From Heterotrichella gracilis (taxonomy: Eukaryota; Sar; Xanthophyceae; Tribonematales; Xanthonemataceae): a DNA stretch of 64,000 nucleotides. The position numbers were made by a program, and so were the translations under genes. Location: assembly GCA_032358255.1 (NCBI GenBank), contig JAULBX010026607.1, positions 124,001 to 188,000 on the forward strand. Direction: 5' to 3'. The notes under the pieces are model-generated. The model did no database searches. It was not told where the DNA came from and was given only the letters and a program-made list of their open reading frames with translations. Of the stretch, positions 50,062-61,866 are shown in pieces (the stretch's first letter is position 1; every line of letters starts with the position of its first letter).

Positions 50062-53000
50062 ATGGAGGTGCGCTGCCTACTTGTGACACCACCCATTAGA
50101 CGAGGTCTTCAACTGGGGTGTGGTGGTACACTAAACTAAGGCTACACTCTGCAGGGCATCGCAGGCCCAGTGTCGTCAGTCTCGCAGCATAAGAGGGAGG
50201 GGAGCATCTGGCAGAAGTTTGACGAAAAATCCAGATCAGAAGAAAGGTTTAGAACTGAGAACCAGGTCTTGTCTGCTCAGAAGAAAGAGTCAATCAAGGT
50301 ACAACTGCCAGCACCTGGGTGTCCCTCCAACTGTGACCTGTGAACAACACCTCACACTTGGCCTACAGTGACAAGCAGAGCACAGCAGCGCTGCAATGCA
50401 ATCCGTGCACCTGTCCCTGTACCTGTGCCTGTACACAAGCCCTGCCGCCGTGTTTGCAGGAAGTGAAGCAGCTGCGGGAGCAGCTGGACGCCTACAAGCA
50501 GCACTGCGCCCTGCTGGTGAACCGCCTGGGGCAGTACGAGGACCTGCTGGGCATACCGCTGGACCAGCGCCTGCACCCAGAGGTGGAGTCGCCAACCAAG
50601 CAGTCTGCCGAGCTCAAGGCCTCCTCCTTCAAGTCCTCCCCCAGGGGTTCTGAAGCCAACTCCCCTAACGAGGTGCGCGAGAAGGCGGAGCTGGCGCACT
50701 CGCTCATGGACCTGGCCACCATTGAGGCGCGGTGCGGGGAGCTGGATAGGCGCTGCCAGGAGCTGCAGGAGGAGAACAGGCGCCTGAACACCAGCGTGCC
50801 GATGCAGCGCACAGCGGCGCAGTCCGGCGAGCAGGCTGCTGTAGCAGGTGAGCTGCTGGTGGCAGGTGAACTGGGAAGCTCCATGCACTCTCCAGCTGTA
50901 CAACAAGGTTAGCAGCCAACCTTCCTTTTTTATTTTTATTTATCAGCGTCGAGCTTGGCACTGTTCATACAATGTGCAATATGTAAGCAGAAGGCTGCTT
51001 GCAAGCCTTTCCCCCTTGCATCCGGATGGGCGGCTAAGATGTAAGCAAGCCCTTAATGTACGCCGCCAATGTCTGCCAGTGCGATTCACCATTGGTGCAG
51101 CTGACAGTAATTTTGCAAAAACCAGCCAAACACACAATGAAATGAAACTTAAAACAGGAAAGTATTGTTTTTTATGTATTTCTTGTATCGATTTATTGCA
51201 AATTTAATGTATTTGCATGCTGCAGGCCTGGTTGAGGAGCTGATGGAGCAGAACGGCGACCTCATGGAGCAGAACATGCAGCTGACGGAGCAGTTGGCCA
51301 TGGTACAGGAGGAGCTGGACGACATGCATGCAGCGGCACTGAAGCTGACAGCAGATCACAATGCTGCGCATGGTGCCACGCGTGCGCGGCTGGCGGAGGT
51401 TGAGCAGCAGCATACCCTGCTGGTGAAGAAGCACAGCGAGATGGAGATGGCGCTGGCGAAGGCTGTGCCACCCACGCCCTCTGTGTCCTTGTAAGTACAT
51501 GCCGGATCGATGGGTGTGGGTGATTGACGGGTGGCATGGATCCAGTGGGGCAGCATGTCTGGGCACTCACATGTGATGTGGTGGCAAGGGGGGTGCAGTT
51601 GGTGCCGGGCACGTTGGGATTATGGGTCAGCATCACGCAGTCTAGCCACGGCTAACCAAATGAGAGTGCGACCATCAAGATGCACTGGTCAATGCCTGCA
51701 TGCATGGGTGCATGGCATCGATTGTGATGTGTCAGGTACTGTATACGGTAGGATGTAGCACTGAGTGCCCGCTGCCTGGCATTCCTGAGGGGGCTCTCCG
51801 TGTGGTTGCTGCAGCGCGGACGACGGTCCCGAGACGCACCACCTGCAGCGCAAGGTCCGCAAGCTTGAGAAGAAGATCGACTACATCATTGTGCAGAAGG
51901 CGTCCCAGATCAACGATGACAACCTGCGCATCATCCAGGAGCTCACCCAGGACAACATGCGGCTGGAGGGGGAGCTGCAGTTGCAGCGCGCGAGGGTGCA
52001 CGCCATTGTCAAGGACAGCAACGCATCGATGGAGGGGTATGACCGTGAGAAGCTGACGCAGATGGTGGATGCGGAGAGCAAGCGATATGTGAACGACAAG
52101 CAGGCGGTGAGTGCCCTGAAGCCTTGTTAAGAACGTGTCGTGCATAATGTAACAAATCTGAATGTAACATTAATAATTTTACATTCACATTCGTGGACAT
52201 GTTTGCCACAGACATTTTTAATATTGGCAATAACAGCATACTAATACAAAATGGGAACCTGTTTCTTATTTATCTATGTTCTCAACATCTGTGTATGGTA
52301 TTTATGCATGTGTGTCGTATCCAATCATGTTGAGATTGATATACATTAGAACATTGGATAAAACCTACACTGGATCTGTAAAGAAAGAAGCTCCCTCCAT
52401 GGCATATGTAAACAGAAAAATCCTTGTGCTGTGCAGATGTTTGACCGCACCCAGATGATGGCGGAGATGAACAGCAGGTTGATGGAGGAGAACGAGCAGC
52501 GCCTGAAGAAGCTGCGCGCCGCCATCCGCGAGAACAACCGCCTGCTGCGCCAGGGCGCAGGGGGTGCGCACATGACGTCGCGGGAGTATGAGCAGCAGCT
52601 CAAGCTGGTGCGGGAGCTGACTGCAGACAACGAGCAACTGGTGGCAGAGAACAAGCGCCTGCATGATAGGTACAGTAGGACTGGAGTGGACGAAATGGGC
52701 AACCTGTTGGTGCCATCAAAATTGATTGCATGCAATTTGAAAATACTGTAGTTCTGCAGGTTACAGATTGTGATTGGTGCTGGTCATTGGAACATGCATG
52801 GGGGCGAGTGCATGGCCGCGGCGGGCTCATGTGCAGCGGTGCCTGTGCAGGGTGATGCAGCTGCTGGGCGACAACTCGGAGGTGATGAATCGCCTGGTGG
52901 ATGTAGCCTTCAGCGACCCCTTTGCAACGGAAGACGACCACGACCTCCTGGCCCAGGCGGGGCGGGGCTCCACCATGCAGCGCCACGCCTATGCTGCGGC

Positions 53001-54579
53001 CACCTTCAGCGACAGCGTGTACAGCGGGCAGCGGCGCGACGAGGCTGCTGGTGCGGAGGACATGCAGCGCCAGATCATGGCGCGGCACGAGGAGATTGAG
53101 CGCCAGATGGCAGTGGAGGATGAGGAGCACCGCGCGGCGCAGGGGAGGCGCACCGCGCTGCAGGCACTCACGGAGCAGCAGGTGGGAGGGGTGGAGGGGG
53201 TGGTTGTATAGGGATGACTGTTGAATGAAACCCAATTTTTCTCTTGTCAAGCAAGATATTTAAGCCCATGAGAAGTTAGGTATCATGTACATATATGCAC
53301 ATAAGTGGGCCCAAAAACTTCCAGCGCTATTAATGGTGTGCCATAGTGGCCCATGTCAGTACATGCTGACACTGTCAGCCTGACAGGTGCTGGATCCCAA
53401 CGAGGACACTGATCCCTGCATATCATCAAGTGTCCATGATGCTGCAAAGCACTAAACCGGTTGCCGCCATATGCAGATCGCTGTGTTTGAGAAGGCCAAG
53501 GCGGTGGCGCTGCAGCAGGAGCTTGAGGGGCAGGCGGCGCAGGACAACTCGCAGCCGGTCAGCAGGGCAAGCAGCGTGGTGGGGACTGACGCAGAAGGTA
53601 GGGACTGCACCGCAGGGGCATGGTTCAGTGCTGCAACCAATATATGTAAATTTTAAAATGTACGTGCCGTTGCCATGCTGACTCCTGCCGAGGGTGCTGA
53701 CTGAGTGGCCAACTTGAGATGGTGCATCTGTCATGTTACAATTCAACAGTGTGACTGTGATCTGCTAGAGATGGTGATGGCAATTACTTGGAATATCTTA
53801 CGCCTGCCCATGCCATATGTCTGGTGCGCAGATATATCGCCGAGTCACCGCCGGAGCAGCTTGCCCCCCTCCCCTGTCAAGGGGATCAACAGGACCAACA
53901 GCAGGGCAGCAGAGGTGGTGGACAGAGCGTACTTCCTGTTTGCAGGTAAGCCTTGCTGGCCGATCATGGGGCCGTGCGTCTGAGAACGGTGCATGAGCAA
54001 ACTTAGTTCGAGGAGTGAATTTACAAATAGTGCCTTCAGTCAAACCTGTCTTCACCTAGAGGATCCTCTGTGGCTGGCCATGTTTGGTGTTGAGGTGACT
54101 GTGCTGCATGCAGGCTGCCATGATGTTCCCAGCTTCATGCGCAAGCTAGGGTTGGAGATGGTGCCTGACGAAGGGGAGTACCCTAGCGAGGAGGCGCGCG
54201 TGGCAGCTGAGCTCTCAACAGCCCTGCAGATGACTGCTCCCGACATGTATGCGCACAGGTCCGCTGCAGACCGCGCACTGGCAGCTGCTGCGCATGCAAA
54301 GCTGGAGGAGTGGGCAAACAGTGTAGCGTAAGTGGTGTGCTATTTTGGGGTGTCCAGGCGTTGAGGTATCGTGATTAAAGCTGCGTGAGTTGGAACCCTT
54401 TGCTCTCCTGTGGCCGAGAGGTGCATTCACGAAATTGTCACAGAATATACATGTGCAGGAGACAAGAGCCAAACAGTGACTCCTTTGCATTGGTTGCCTT
54501 GACCAGCGTTCTCTCAGTAACCGGTTTTGCATCTATGTTTGTGATAAGCTGCCAAGGACAGCAGCACCAGTTGACATAG
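50062..54579 (+). CDS. Long coiled-coil protein, probably tail-anchored; family not recognised
   Basis: Exons: 50062-50067, 50155-50298, 50460-50847, 51226-51490, 51815-52106, 52437-52669, 52851-53181, 53477-53597, 53832-53945, then 54060-54327 plus 54459-54579. All junctions keep phase. The first exon codes only Met-Glu. The protein (about 760 aa) is dominated by heptad-rich, Glu/Gln/Leu-rich segments: EVKQLREQLDAYKQHCALL, LVEELMEQNGDLMEQNMQL, a K-V-R-K-L-E-K-K-I-D-Y segment and MFDRTQMMAEMNSRLMEENE. Ser/Pro-rich spacers break the coils. The last exon encodes a single hydrophobic helix (FALVALTSVLSVTGFASMFV) close to the C-terminus, as in tail-anchored golgin-like tethers. If the last intron is retained, translation stops at 54329-54331 and gives a soluble 721-aa form. 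No enzymatic motif was seen; a tethering or cytoskeletal role is only inferred from shape. Confidence 0.72.
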
Positions 54580-55981
54580 GGCCTTTCGACTGCTCAGACG
54601 GCCATTTGCCATTTCTCTTGCAATGTTTCTATGCATCATTTTCCAGTTTGGGACTGACAGTGTCTGAATGTGATCCTTTTTGAAGCCAAGAATTGACCGC
54701 GGTACCTTACAGTTGTAGCAGTCCAGCAGTCAGACTGTGTCGTGGACATTTAGACTAAACTACCACCCACTTGTAGATTGCACGCAATGCAAACAGTATG
54801 ATACAGGCACGCACTGGTGTGGCCACTGTAGTACACCACACACGCAGCCGCAGTAGAAGAGTTCTTTATTAATCATTGAACAGACATTTGCTAATTTTAT
54901 TGAAAAGTATATACCGGTACTAGTAGTAATTTTGATATGGATCTCACATGCTCCAACTATGTGAGGTAGAAAGATGATCAGCAGCGCAGAAGAAAGGGTG
55001 CCATTTTAAGCCTCCATCCAGTCTGGAGCAGTGGCACTGCCTGACTCAAAAATTCTGAGAAAGACAGGGGACCACCGTCAGCAGGCCTGCCTGCTGCCAT
55101 GCAGTGCCACGCGAGAGAGGACCATCCGTGGAGACAACAATGTCATGTCATACCAGCTGGCACTTAGTGACAAACTTTGCGGCATGTTACATGCCAGGGG
55201 CTGTGCACATTCAATGTTGTCATCATTCATTACGACGTCGTCACCGCAATGTCAGTGACCACTTAGTCTCAGACTGGCACTTGGCATCAGAACTAAAATA
55301 AAACAAATGCATTGTGTACTTACGTAGTATACCATACACAGTGCACTGCCCAACCAGGGCCTGGCAGGCAGCATCCTGCAAGCGCAGGGCGCCCCGCCAA
55401 GCCTTGAAGGGCTGCAGGTTGCCTTACAGGCATCATATGCCAGTTATACTGTTTTTATTGTTATATTCATGGCCCAACCAGTGAAAGACCGTCGTGGCGC
55501 AAATGTTGCATGCTTGGATTTCTGAGCTATATAGCAAGGCGCTTTTTTGGGCCTTGGAACTCAATGGATGCAAGCCTGTTTGTTCTTACCAGACAGTGCC
55601 ACATATTTGCTTGCAATGCAATGCAGACGCCGTCCATTGGATGTCTTATGATGAATTACTAGTAGGCTCAGCCCATTGCGTCTCTATCATAGTGGCAACA
55701 GGCTGAGTGCACTTTATGAGCAGATCTGCAAAAACAACTTTATGCTCAAAACCACCGCAACACCTCACGCTTTACCCAAAACTTGGATTTAGTCCAAAAC
55801 CTGCTCGCTCGGAATTGTAATATGTACAAAATGGAGTCGACCTGAGCACGCACGCAAAAAGGCTTCTAAGATGTAGCACATACCATCATAATCCCCGTCC
55901 TCAAGCTTCACATGCACCAGCCAGCTCAACAACAAGCATCTACAAAATGCCAGCGTGCCGCCACCAAATAATTGTGAGGGA
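54580..55981. other. Convergent intergenic region, about 1.4 kb
   Basis: Between the stop codons of the coiled-coil gene (+) and the GIN-type gene (-). Contains AT-rich stretches (for example 54860-54920). No gene, RNA or repeat was recognised. Confidence 0.4.
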
Positions 55982-58900
55982 CTATGACAAAGGCACCACC
56001 AGCTGACTGGCAGGTACAACGCACTGCACAGTACTGGCGCTTCCACTGCTGGTCTGGCTGGCGAATGCTGCCTGCGTGTTGAGCATGGAGGTGGCGGAGG
56101 AGCTGGCAGAGGCGCTGCCGCTGGTGGGCTGGGTGGTGGAGATGCCGCCGGTCTGTGTGCCACCTGTGGATGCAAGCACATGGGCAGGGGGGTGTCACCT
56201 CACTGAGCAGATGTTGGACACAGCGCCCTAGGGTGAGCTCAGGGCAATGCGGTATTGTGGCCAATATTTTTTCCATTAGAAAAAACTTGGGGATGGCCCA
56301 GTTTTAACACCTTATACCATGATGGAGAAAAAAACTAGCCACCCTGCACACCGTTACTGCAACAATGCAGTTAACAGCATCAACAACCCACTTGACTAAT
56401 GTGTGCGTGCGTGCATGTGCTGCCGCTGCACGCCACAGCATCATGTCCCATGTGCCATGCCATGCGCATGCGGGGCACCTTGCGGGTTAGTGGTTGAGGT
56501 CTGCACCGAGCCCCCCTGAGGTCCTGCTGTTGCAACAGATGTTGCGCTCTGCGGCCCAGTGCCAGCAGCAACAGAGCTTCCTGTGGCCTGGGTGGAACCT
56601 GCAGGATTGGACAGCGTGCATGGATGCGTCATTGAGATTTGCTGGGGATGGCAAATTGCATTGAATGGAAGTTCCATATGACGTCACGCGTGCACAATTC
56701 AGTTGATTTAGTGCTGCATAAGCAGCCAAGGTTGCTTTCTGTCAGCTGGTTCAACCCAGGCATAGGGACTGCCACCTAGCAAGACAACCTTAGGCGTGGC
56801 TGTGCATGTTACAGTAGGACTGCAGAGACATTCCACATTGCAAGCTTAGGCATGGCTGTACATGTACAACTGCAGAGACATTCCACAATACCGATGACAC
56901 ATTGTTGCAATATGCCAGCTTGCAGTGGCTACCTTGGTTGTTGCTGACCGCCCCCTGCTGTACAGTGCCGGGACCTGTCACTGAAAACGACTGCGGCTGT
57001 GTGGTCTGAGGGATTGCGGAGGGGTTCTGGGGACTGGTCTCGCTGGGATTGCCAAAGAGGAAGGTCTGGTTGTCGGCGTTCTGGAAGCCGCCACCACTGC
57101 CAAAGTTGGTGGTGAACGCAACACTCCCACCTGGAAACGGGCAAGGTTGGATGGGGGTGGCAGGATATGAATATGGGCAGGGTGAGTGCCTAACTGTCAA
57201 CTGGCCCCAATAATCATCATTGTAGACTCTGAGGGCACCTCAAGTGCGAGGCACCAGCACCTTAAGGCACCACCCTGCTGAACACAGCACAGCTCAGCAC
57301 TGCACGTGTCACGCCAAGATAGATGGAGTGGAGGCTTTCAGTTGGAGACATGTCACCACTACTGTAGAATTTACCCAACATTTTAATGCTAATTGTGCAC
57401 AAAAAGGTAAGCATGGTCTGAGTGTGCCCGTCATCAAATGCCCGTGGACGCTAGACAGCACGCCATCTGCAGCTGAAGCGCATATCACTGGGCCACTAGC
57501 ACACAACACACAACTCCTCTGGCCATGTACGCACCCAAGCTCTTGCATGTGAAGTTGCCGTTCACCGACAGGCCGCAGGTCCATGTGGGGTTGATGTCTG
57601 GCAGGTTGACCACCGGCGTCAACTGGCAGGGGGACGAGAAGAAGAAAATGCCCTGCACGCAGGTGCAAATTGAGGGTTAGGCTCTGATTAATGACAGCTG
57701 TACGCAAGTAGTGGGCTACTGTTGTGCACGTCTGCAACAGTAGCAACCTGCAGTGCTCTTGCAAAGGGCTTGGAAGAATTTGTACCGTGAGTGGGCTTAT
57801 TTCCAAAATAAGACAAAAGGAAGTTTCAGATCTGTGACCATGCATGTAGATTACTGAGTGTATGGGCATGCTTGCAATGGTACAATGTGCTATGCAGGAT
57901 GCTGGATTGCTGACTCGGATGTATACAGCTGTTGCAAGACCCATCACCCACCTGCACATTGCACGTCCCCTGGTCATAGAACACCTTGTTGATGCCGCTG
58001 GTTATCCCCGTGATGGCCACAGAGGGGGCCGCGCCACCTATGAAGGCGCTGGCAGTGCCCGACATGCCCACTCGCACAGCCCCTGTGGCCCCTGTCACGT
58101 AGGTTGGGGCGGAGCCAGAGTTGGTGATGATGACGTTGTTGAAAGTGCCGTTAGCAATGACTGAGCCAATACTGCGGGGAGGGGCATGTGGACTGGTGAG
58201 GGCAACTACATTACTGGATGCATCCAGCATTTTGCAGCAGTGCAGACCCGTGGTCCTCAAGGGTGTAGATCTCTTGCGCAGATATCTGCATGCAATAGGG
58301 CGCCCCATCACATGGTGCATGGCCAGGCACGGCAATGCCAAAGGACTTCAATTTCGTATTGTGAGTATTCACTCCAAGGTAAAGTATCACAGCACCAACC
58401 CGTTGCCATCATAGACGATGTGGCAAAAACTATTTCATAGCTACAGCCTGGCATGCGCGTTTCTTGATTAAGCGGCCCTAATGCAACCAATTGTCAGCAC
58501 ACGTGCAGGCTATGTGTGCAATTTGGCATGGCCCTTTTGGCACCATCCACCTGCATTGGCACCACCCCCTGCATTGGCATTCTCACCCTGCTGACGTCAC
58601 GTTGAGTGTGCCTGCAGTCACCCCCGTGGCATACAGCTGGCCAGCGCCAAAGGAGCTTGTGAGCGTGAGGGAGGGTGGCTTGAATCCTGCCGCCACATAC
58701 ACATTGGACAGCGGGTAGCTTGCCGTCACTGCCTGCAGCTGGTCCGCTGGCAGGTTGATGGTGACCTTGATTGAGCTGTTGGTGTTGAAGCTGCCGTCGA
58801 GCTCAACTGCCAGCACGCCATTGGTGATGCTGGCGGTGGCGGCGGATTGGACCTCGGGGGCTGCGCAGAAGAGGCGGGAGAGGGCGGGCGGGTGGTGGGG

Positions 58901-59614
58901 AGGAAAAAAGGGAATAAAGCTTGGAGATTTTATGAACATGCACAACGTAATAACAAAGTAATGATGTCCCATGATTATCTTGCAAGTGGGGCATTCGCCC
59001 ACAATAAGGAGATCCGCCATGCGTAGCGCGCAGTGGCAACCCCGCCAGTCTACCCTTGGAGTCTCCAAGTTGGCGTCAAACGAGGAGCGACACATTACAG
59101 TGCATATGCATGTTACCCTGCTACCACTGGTTATTGGCTATTAGGCAAGGCATGCCGCCAAAGTTTGGTCCTAGCAGAGGTATCTAATTCAATGGTGTTC
59201 AGATATGCTTTGCAGCATGGTACGTACAGCTTTTGCAAAGCTGTCACTGACTGAGGCAAGTGCCTTGAGTGCATCATGCTTCAAGCACTGCATGCCTTCA
59301 TACACTTAAATACAGTATCCATGCTGCATACAGCTGTGTGACTAGGCGCAGAGGTGCCAACGCTGAGGCTCAGTATCGCACTCCTGCAGAAGCCTGGCAT
59401 GGCAGAGTTACTTTGTTCAGTGAGGCGTACCTGCTGTTACAGTGGCGCTGTAGGTGTTACCCTGGGAAGGAGCTATCAGCACGTTGAATGGGGCACACAC
59501 CCTGACTGACGAGAAGGGTTGCAGTTGCCTGGTTTGGGGCTGCTGTGCCACTGCCACCCCCACCACTGCAGTGGCCAGCAGCAGCAGTGTGGCAAACCAA
59601 CCTGGAATCTTCAT
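55982..59614 (-). CDS. Secreted protein with DUF2807/GIN-type adhesin-head domain and Ser/Thr/Gln-rich tail
   Basis: Exons on the minus strand: 59614-59431, 58860-58587, 58171-57952, 57652-57535, 57130-56933, 56598-56479, 56163-55982 (431 aa). Residues 1-24 are a clear signal peptide (GWFATLLLLATAVVGVAVAQ). Residues about 30-225 read QLQPFSSVRVCAPFNVLI, then alternating beta-strand blocks (NGVLAVELDG, IKVTINLPADQL, LNVTSAGSIGSVIANG), the pattern of the DUF2807 (putative auto-transporter adhesin head GIN) domain of bacterial secreted proteins. A Cys-containing segment (TPVVNLPDINPTWTCGLSVN) follows, then about 180 residues rich in Thr, Ser, Gln, Gly and Asn, likely O-glycosylated. No membrane anchor was seen at the C-terminus. 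Function is not known; extracellular matrix or surface association is inferred from the signal peptide and composition. The domain name rests on pattern recognition only. Confidence 0.72.
56789..56890 (+). repeat. Imperfect tandem repeat in intron 5 of the GIN-type gene
   Basis: Two copies of a roughly 50-bp unit (CTTAGGCRTGGCTGTRCATGT ... ACTGCAGAGACATTCCACA, written on the plus strand) lie next to each other, about 56788-56840 and 56844-56890, with a few substitutions and a small gap. Confidence 0.75.
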
Positions 59615-61866
59615 GGTCTAAATGGGCACCGCACAAACTCGCCAAACTCAGCTGGAGCCGCTTTGCAAGGCGAGGAGATGCTGTCCAAGCTCGAGCCTTG
59701 ATCAAAATGCGCGTGGTAATGACTGTTCTCAGTCTGCGACAGTCACTCCCGGGGGCAAGTGCCGACCTTCACAGTGTGTCACACAAAAACTATCGAGAGG
59801 TGTGGTACAGCAGATTCATGCACTTTTAAGACAGAGTCTCGTCATGAAAGCCCAGGTATTTTCTCAGTTAACTTTGGTTGCAATGGTCGCCTTGCCTTTA
59901 AACTGGTGTCCACACAATACGTGCGTGTGGCGGATCCCGGAAGCTGGTGTGCGCCGCTGACACAGCACATCAACGCTCAGCTGGCGGTCCCATGCAGGGA
60001 ACCTACATCAGGGTTTAGGGTTTGTAAGCTGCCCAACTGTACTATTTAGGGTACTAGGGTCGGCGCCATTGTTACCAAATTCAAGACCAATTCCAGTCAG
60101 GGTTGGAGTTGATTTGCTACTTGCAATTGCACATAGCCGCTACCTTAAACAGTCACTGTAGAACATGGGGGTCATTTTTTTTTGTTAAACCATCGAAGAA
60201 CGATTTTGTGCGCAAACGCTTGCAATCATAATGTGCTGCCCTGCCCTGTATTTGCCACATGCATGCACAAAATCCTCTTCCGGCTGCATCACACTGTGAC
60301 ACCCTGTGGCAACAGCTGGAACCCAGATGGCCTGCCGTCTGTCCTTGTCGGCATAAACCACGCCTCATAAAGGGTTGCCCCCAGATGCACTGCATGCTTC
60401 GTCCCTGTGCCGCACTATACTTGCGGCTATTAGCAAGATGGGTACTTCAGTACTAGCAAGACGTGCTACAGTAGCACAAATGCATTGCAATGCAGGTTCA
60501 ATCTCGCACAGCTGCAGCAAGCTGAGGAATTTGTAAGACCCCCAAAACTATTCATATTAATTTGGGGGGTCCCTACCATACCTTACAGGCTGATCAATCG
60601 CTGAAGGTTCCAGACTTTACAGACAGGGCGCTTCATGTGCAGCGGCATGGGCATTTAGTCCCCAGGAACGTCCCAAAATCATCATGACAAGTCTCCAAAG
60701 TATCATAATGTCATGCTTCTGATGAAGGAAAGCTGTTGATGACTAATATAAAATGTGCGTGCACATGTGGGTGTCCCCATGGAGGAGGATGGTGAGATGG
60801 ATCGCCAAATCGTGGATGGCCACATTGCACGGGGTGTTTAACCGCCTATAGAGTACTGTATGCAACAGCGATACAACCACGAGGCGATGGCTGTGATCAC
60901 ATACATGGCAGACAGGTTGCTCCCTGCCAAGGGTCAGTTGAAATCCATGTATGTATTGTAGCCTACAATGATTGGAACAGTCAAAGTCATGTTTCCTGAC
61001 TTACCTGTGGTGAACCCTAAACCTAGGGATTCAAAATACCACGTATTGCCGAAAAAATAATACGTAATTCCACGTATTTTTATTTATTTTCGATAATACG
61101 TTTGAAAATACGTTAAAAATACGTGAAATAATAAATTAAATGCATTTAAACCACGTATAATTTTCCAAATACATATTTTAGCACAGGAATCACGACATTA
61201 ATACTTGTTGGGCTTACAAGACTTCATGCAACCATTCTCTGTGCAAACCACGCTCCGTATATAATTATTATTTAATTGTCAAATCCCACTACAATTTCTA
61301 TTATTGGCCCTTAGACAGTAAAATTGTCCTAGTTGGTAGTTGAGGGTTGCGTGTGACCTTGTGAGACATTTTATGCCAAATGGATGGAGATTTGAACATG
61401 AAAGGGCGTCCAAACATGGTCAGTTCAGTGTTATTTGATAACGCATTTTCAACGTATTTTTTCCATGCCAAAAAAAACAAAAACTAATGCCACGTATTGC
61501 GTATTGCGTATCGCGTATTGCGTATCACGCATTTTGAATCCCTACCTAAAACCCTTGCCCTATATACCCTAAATAACGTGCGTTGACATTGAACAGCTGA
61601 AACGAAGCGGCAGTGCCGGAGGAGGCTGATTGAGTAACAAAGCTGGCCTGCTGCCACTGGCATGTTGCAACTGTGACACAGCCAGCCTATTTGGGCCACA
61701 TTGAGTGTCTCTGTTCACCCCATAAGGTGGCATGTGAGTGAAGTCATTTTGGCGGGAACGGCTTGATGAAACCTTTTGCACAAAACTCTGTACAGAGCAG
61801 TCTATTGCTATTGCTCCCACTACAAGGGCAGTTTCAGCTCTTGATGGTGCTGTCCTTGGTACAGCC
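59615..61866. other. Divergent intergenic region, about 2.25 kb, with an inserted element
   Basis: Lies between the start codons of the GIN-type gene (-) and FAD-glycerol-3-phosphate dehydrogenase (+). Most notable content is the inverted-repeat element at 61026-61542. A telomere-like AGGGTTTAGGGTTT string lies at about 60010-60023. No further gene was recognised; a 5' untranslated exon of the dehydrogenase could lie here. Confidence 0.4.
61026..61542. mobile_element. MITE-like element with terminal inverted repeats
   Basis: A 517-bp AT-rich segment begins GGGATTCAAAAT (61026-61037) and ends with its exact inverse complement ATTTTGAATCCC (61531-61542). TA flanks both ends (61024-61025 and 61543-61544), the target-site signature of Tc1/mariner-type insertion. 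The interior is full of ACGTATT/GTATTGC strings, partly as inverted copies (GTATTGCGTAT near the right end), and encodes no protein. It looks like a non-autonomous DNA transposon of the MITE class. Confidence 0.65.

Noticed and set aside
53392-53457. Possible extra exon (VLDPNEDTDP) in the coiled-coil gene
   Set aside because: It follows an acceptor-like CTGACAG but runs into a stop without a good donor; skipping it joins exons 7 and 8 in phase.
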